Source of the DNA: Gemmatimonadota bacterium
GTDB taxonomy: Bacteria > Gemmatimonadota > Gemmatimonadetes > Palauibacterales > Palauibacteraceae
Assembly (NCBI GenBank): GCA_013042495.1
Contig: JABDQB010000039.1
Span: 1-9,177 of the forward strand
DNA length: 9,177 bases
Reading direction: 5' to 3'
Below, piece after piece: positions 5,474 to 9,177 of the stretch; within the stretch, counting starts at the first letter, position 1; the number at the start of each line of letters is the position of its first letter. The translations under genes and the position numbers were made by a program. The notes under the pieces are model-generated. The model worked only from the letters and a program-made list of their open reading frames with translations, did no database searches and was not told where the DNA came from.

Positions 5474-8400
5474 ATGCCCCTTCGACTCGTTCGTTCGGAC
5501 ACGAATGCCGCGCTGTGGACGGCCTGCTCGGAGTCGTTTCTCGACGCCGTCGGCGACGTGCCCGGACCCGCGGGTTACCCGGACTTCCTGCTTCTTACCC
5601 ACCGCGTCCAGCGGGATGTTCTGTGGCAGACGGCGGCAGCCAGAGGTATCCAGGGCTGGCTGGATCCGCCGACGGCCTTCTTCTCCGACCTCAGGCACAT
5701 GTTCGGCATCGAGGCCCGTCCGGTGGGAATCCTCACGGGACGAATGCTCGTGGCGCGCCTGGCGGGGCAGACCGCTCTACGGGTGGGCGGGCGGACGGCG
5801 GGGAGGGAACGGGGTCCGGCTGGCACCCACATGCTGGATCGGGTGTTCAGCGAGCTGCTGCCGGAAGGGGTGACGCCGGAGAGCCTGAGGCAAGCGCTGA
5901 TTCCGCTGGCCAGGGACGAGTTTACGCGGAGACGCAACGACTGGGTGGCCGACACCTACGAGGCGTTCCTCGCGGAACTGGAGGGGCGGCAGCTCTACGA
6001 TCCGCGTTCCATCCACGCGATGGTCGCTCGCCGCGTCGAGGAGGGCGGATTGCCCGCTGCCGTTCGCGGGGCTGCCAGACTTCACGTCTTCGGAGTGACC
6101 TCTCTGAAGACCCGGCAGCGGTTGTTCCGCGCCCTGGCCGAGCAGCATGAAGTGGAAGTCCGAGTCTACCTGCCCCTCGAAGACGAGCCCACCGAGTGGG
6201 AGGATATGGCCACGGGGGGGCTCGAGGTCGTCGGCGAGATCAGCCCGGCTTCCGGGCCCCCGTTCGTGCAGCCCGCGCCCGACTCGGTTCGGGAAGCCGC
6301 ATGGGTGGCGCGGCGGGTCAAGCGGCTGCTGGCGGAAGAGGAGGTGGAGCCGCACGAGGTCGCCGTCGTTGCCCGGTCCGGCCACCGGGACACGCGTATG
6401 CTGCACACCGCGCTCGAGCGCGTCGGAGTTCCCTCGACCGCCAGGCTTCGGACCGTGCTTGCCGAGATTCCCGCTCTCAAGGCGCTATTGCAGTTGCTGC
6501 GCGCGGAGGCGGACGGATGGACGTTTGAACGGCTGCGTCAGTTGCTCGCGAGTCCCTATTTCTCGCCAGGAGTGGACTTGCGGCCCGTAGACGTACTTGC
6601 TGCCGCTCGACGGGTCGAAGGACTCGCCGCATGGGGCGCGGGGCTGGAGCGCCTGGCCGAAGAGATGGCGGGAGATGACAGTCGCCGCTGGCGTCGCAAG
6701 GGAGTGTCCAGACGCCGGCTCACCGCGGACATGCCCGCGTTTCTGGAGTTCCTGGACCAGGTAGCGGTTCTGGCGGGCTCACGCCCCGAGACGGACTGGA
6801 TCGATCTCACATTGGACACGCTGGAGGGGCGGCGATTCGACCTGAGGTCGCGGCTCTGCGTTCCGGTCGGCGATCGCTGGGACATCGTTCGGCTGGACCA
6901 GCGGGGCGTCGAGCACCTGGTCCGGCTGCTTCGCGAGTGGCGCGACCTCGTCCGGTCGAATGAGCCCCTGTCGCCGGTGGACTGGTACGAACGACTTCGC
7001 CGGCTCCTGGAAGCCAACGAGCTGGCCCTTTCCACCCCCCTCAAGGAGGGCGTGCAAGTACTGGAGGCACACGAGGCTTCCCTGAGCCCGTTCCGCCACA
7101 CCTTCGTCGTGCACGCGAACGACGGGGTGTTTCCGCGCACGCCTACCTCTCTGGGAGTCTTTTCGGACGACGAGAGACGCCTCCTGCGTGGGCGCGGCCT
7201 GCCGTTGACCGACCGGTCGGAGGCCATGCGCCGTGAGAGAACACTGTGGCGTTCGATCACCAGAGGCGAAAACGTGACCCTGACCTACCGAACGACGGAT
7301 TCGAGCGGAGTGCCAAGGCTTCCGTCGCTGATGGTCCCGGCCCACGACACCACCACGGAGCTGCCGCGGACCCTGGACCTGGAGTCCGGTCAGGAGCCCG
7401 GCGTTGACGTGCCGCCCGATCGAGTGCCTGTGAGTCCGGTCCAGCAGCGGCGAGCGGAGGCCGTTCTGCTCAAGCGGGTCCGGCGAGCAGGGCAGCGAGG
7501 TGAGTTCGAGACATCCTATCCCGATGCGCTCAGGCGAGCGGTGCTGGGAGCCTTTGCCGACGAGTTGCGATCGGGCGGACTCGACGGCTACGTGCATCGC
7601 GAGACCGATCTGGGCGGCGCGGCCGGTGAGGGGACTGAGACCGATCTTGCTCCCGAGGTCGTCTTCGGCATCGATCGTCCCATTTCCCTGCGGCCCACGG
7701 CCTGGAACGGGAAACTCCGGGACCCGGCGGTTCTCGAGGTGCTGGAGCGGGAATTCGGCCCGGACTATCCGTGGTCGTCGAGCCAGTTGGAGAAGTACGG
7801 CAAGCGTCCGTTCGATTTTCTGCTCGACCGGGTTTTGGGCCTGGAAGAGGTCGCGGAGGCGGACGAGGAGACCAGCGTGCTGACGTTCGGCAACGCGGCG
7901 CACGGAATCCTGGAGGGCTTCTACGGCGTCCTGCTCGAGAGCTTGCCTCCTGCCTTCGATGAGAGGGCCGCAAGCGCCTTCGCTGCGGTCGCCGACCGGG
8001 TCATCGCAGAGCTGGAGGCGGACCGGGACGAATGGCTCGGCCTCGAGGCGCTCTGGGAGGTCACCCGGCAGGACGTGCGCGAAAAGGTCAGGGCCTACCT
8101 CGAATGGGAGCTTGCCTATCTCTCGAAGAAGGGCGAAAAGCCGATTGCGGTGGAGCTGGAGTTCGGGTTCGACGACCAGCCTCCCATCGCGCTGGAAGGT
8201 CTGGATGTGAACGGCGACCCGGCGCGGCTGCTGCTGCGCGGTCGCGTGGACCGGGTGGACCGACACGGGGGAGCGCAGGGGGGCGTGCTACGAGTCCTGG
8301 ACTACAAGAGCGGACTGGCGAGCCTGCCCCGGCAGAAGGGTTACCAGGACGGGGCACTCCTTCAGACGGCGCTCTACATGATGGCTGTGGACAGTCTGGG

Positions 8401-8659
8401 CCTGGGCTCCGTGGACTCCGCCCGATACCGCGGCATTCAGCAGCCGGGAAACCCGGCCAACAAGTACGAGCTCAAGTTCAGTCGGGTCGAGCCGATCATC
8501 CGGTTGGCTCTGTCCATTCCCGCCCGGGTCAGATCGGGCCTGTTCGAGGCGGTCCAGGCGGGGTCAGCGCCGATCGCCCGGTGGCAGCCCGGCCGCGACG
8601 TGACCCGCGGTGAGGCGAGCCTGGTCGACGGAACTCGCTTCGATCGGCTGTCGGAGTAA
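5474..8659 (+). CDS. addB: AddB-like subunit: inactivated helicase fold with C-terminal RecB-family (PD-(D/E)XK) nuclease
   Basis: The product is 1061 residues. ATG 5474 is the first start after an in-frame TAA at 5462-5464; its ribosome-binding site is weak. The N-terminal two-thirds has the layout of an UvrD-like helicase that lost its motor: no Walker A is visible, but a motif-VI-region remnant (NDGVFPRTP, residues 549-557) remains. The C-terminal nuclease begins near SSSQLEKYGKRPF (about 769-780) and has His810 (GNAAHGILE), Asp926 (GRVDRVD), Asp943 and Lys945 (VLDYKSG), and Q964xxxY968, so the catalytic set is complete. In AddAB this subunit cuts the 5'-ended strand and reads recombination hotspots. 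Bacillus-type AddB carries four cysteines that hold an iron-sulfur cluster around the nuclease. Here the CPF cysteine is Arg778 and the C-terminus has no cysteine; Cys18 and Cys462 are the only ones. addA follows after 3 bp. Confidence 0.85.
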   Translation: MPLRLVRSDTNAALWTACSESFLDAVGDVPGPAGYPDFLLLTHRVQRDVLWQTAAARGIQGWLDPPTAFFSDLRHMFGIEARPVGILTGRMLVARLAGQTALRVGGRTAGRERGPAGTHMLDRVFSELLPEGVTPESLRQALIPLARDEFTRRRNDWVADTYEAFLAELEGRQLYDPRSIHAMVARRVEEGGLPAAVRGAARLHVFGVTSLKTRQRLFRALAEQHEVEVRVYLPLEDEPTEWEDMATGGLEVVGEISPASGPPFVQPAPDSVREAAWVARRVKRLLAEEEVEPHEVAVVARSGHRDTRMLHTALERVGVPSTARLRTVLAEIPALKALLQLLRAEADGWTFERLRQLLASPYFSPGVDLRPVDVLAAARRVEGLAAWGAGLERLAEEMAGDDSRRWRRKGVSRRRLTADMPAFLEFLDQVAVLAGSRPETDWIDLTLDTLEGRRFDLRSRLCVPVGDRWDIVRLDQRGVEHLVRLLREWRDLVRSNEPLSPVDWYERLRRLLEANELALSTPLKEGVQVLEAHEASLSPFRHTFVVHANDGVFPRTPTSLGVFSDDERRLLRGRGLPLTDRSEAMRRERTLWRSITRGENVTLTYRTTDSSGVPRLPSLMVPAHDTTTELPRTLDLESGQEPGVDVPPDRVPVSPVQQRRAEAVLLKRVRRAGQRGEFETSYPDALRRAVLGAFADELRSGGLDGYVHRETDLGGAAGEGTETDLAPEVVFGIDRPISLRPTAWNGKLRDPAVLEVLEREFGPDYPWSSSQLEKYGKRPFDFLLDRVLGLEEVAEADEETSVLTFGNAAHGILEGFYGVLLESLPPAFDERAASAFAAVADRVIAELEADRDEWLGLEALWEVTRQDVREKVRAYLEWELAYLSKKGEKPIAVELEFGFDDQPPIALEGLDVNGDPARLLLRGRVDRVDRHGGAQGGVLRVLDYKSGLASLPRQKGYQDGALLQTALYMMAVDSLGLGSVDSARYRGIQQPGNPANKYELKFSRVEPIIRLALSIPARVRSGLFEAVQAGSAPIARWQPGRDVTRGEASLVDGTRFDRLSE

Positions 8660-8662
8660 GCG

Positions 8663-9177
8663 ATGGCGATTCGCACCGTTCACTGGACCGAGGAGCAGGC
8701 CGCTGCCGTCACGGCGAGCGGAGACGTCCTGCTAGCGGCGAGCGCCGGCACGGGGAAGACCACGACGGTGGTGGGCAAGATCCTCTGGCTCCTCGGCCTC
8801 GAAGCGGGGCGGCACGGAGAGCAGCAGGTGCCGCTGCCCGCCTGCCCGTCACCTTGCCGGCTCGACCAGATCGCGGCGATCACCTTTACCGAGAAGGCCG
8901 CGTACGACTTGAAGAAGAAGCTGCGCAGCGAGATCGAGGCTTCGGAGCGGGGCGCGGAGCTTCGCTGGGAGATCGACAGCGCCTCGGTGGGAACCATCCA
9001 TGCCTTCTGCGCCGAGCTCCTGCGGGAACACGCGCTGCGTCTCGAGATCGATCCGACGTTTCGGGTCCTCGACGAACGTGAGACCCGCGTTCACCAGGAC
9101 GAGCTTCTTCGCGACCTTCTGAAGACCGCGCTGGCCTCGGCGGAGCCCGAGGCTCGGGCCCTCGTACGCCGGTTCAA
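8663..9177 (+). CDS. addA: AddA-like UvrD/RecB-family helicase-nuclease subunit (partial, N-terminus only)
   Basis: ATG 8663 lies 3 bp after the addB stop, with GGAG (8653-8656) inside the end of addB as ribosome-binding site; this indicates translational coupling in an addBA operon. The frame stays open for 171 codons to the right edge. Superfamily 1A motifs appear in order: Q-motif WTEEQ (residues 8-12), Walker A ASAGTGKTT (26-34, Lys32), motif Ia ITFTEKAAYDLKKKL (73-87) and the VGTIHAFC block (109-116). These match AddA/RecB helicases. Between Walker A and motif Ia is a somewhat long linker containing Cys61-x-x-x-Cys65 (CPSPC). The expected remainder (helicase motifs II-VI and a C-terminal RecB-like nuclease) lies outside the window. 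The protein would be the ATP-driven 3'-5' motor that works with AddB on double-strand DNA ends. Confidence 0.9.
   Translation, partial: MAIRTVHWTEEQAAAVTASGDVLLAASAGTGKTTTVVGKILWLLGLEAGRHGEQQVPLPACPSPCRLDQIAAITFTEKAAYDLKKKLRSEIEASERGAELRWEIDSASVGTIHAFCAELLREHALRLEIDPTFRVLDERETRVHQDELLRDLLKTALASAEPEARALVRRF

Noticed and set aside
5341..5502. N-terminal extension of the antitoxin to an ATG at 5502
   Set aside because: It would run through the palindromic operator and overlap the start of addB. GTG 5340 has a strong Shine-Dalgarno and the expected family N-terminus.
6779..8266. 495-codon open frame antisense to addB
   Set aside because: It lies wholly inside a well-supported gene, has no recognisable domains, and is rich in Arg/Pro/Gln as expected from the complementary frame of GC-rich coding DNA.

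Overview
This is a compact, GC-rich bacterial segment with no RNA genes, insertion sequences, CRISPR arrays or long repeats that I can see. The mix of genes (a lipoprotein with an S9-peptidase-type beta-propeller, an FHA/trypsin fusion, AddAB-type recombination genes and a PIN/Phd toxin-antitoxin pair), together with the strong GC bias, suggests a high-GC Gram-negative such as a Gemmatimonadota member. That placement is an impression from gene style, not a search result.

Layout. Positions 1-994 (minus) hold the N-terminal 331 residues of a secreted lipoprotein beta-propeller that runs off the left edge. Upstream of it on the same strand (1116-2747) is a membrane-anchored FHA-coiled coil-trypsin protease. 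A divergent 148-bp spacer leads to a plus-strand DEDDh exonuclease with an ExoX-like tail (2896-3630). This gene converges on a two-domain VOC (glyoxalase-fold) protein (3696-4484, minus), with a strong GC hairpin between the two. Next come a PIN-domain toxin homologue (4584-5006) and its Phd/YefM-type antitoxin (5086-5340), both minus. Diverging from them is a plus-strand operon of an AddB-like nuclease/inactivated-helicase subunit (5474-8659) and, 3 bp later, the start of AddA (8663 to the right edge).

Working together. AddA and AddB should form the heterodimeric helicase-nuclease that resects double-strand breaks and degrades foreign linear DNA. The DEDDh exonuclease is a plausible DNA-repair or DNA-degradation companion, but sits in its own transcription unit. 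The FHA-protease looks like a transmembrane device with a phosphoprotein-recognition-type domain on the cytoplasmic side and a serine protease outside.

Points most worth a second look: (1) the PIN toxin has lost three of the four usual acidic active-site positions while its antitoxin, strong ribosome-binding site and operator remain; (2) an AT-rich perfect palindrome of three TGACCAT-type half-sites lies in the divergent spacer between the toxin-antitoxin pair and addB and could control both; (3) AddB lacks the cysteines of the iron-sulfur staple; (4) the FHA-CxxC-transmembrane-coiled coil-trypsin architecture.
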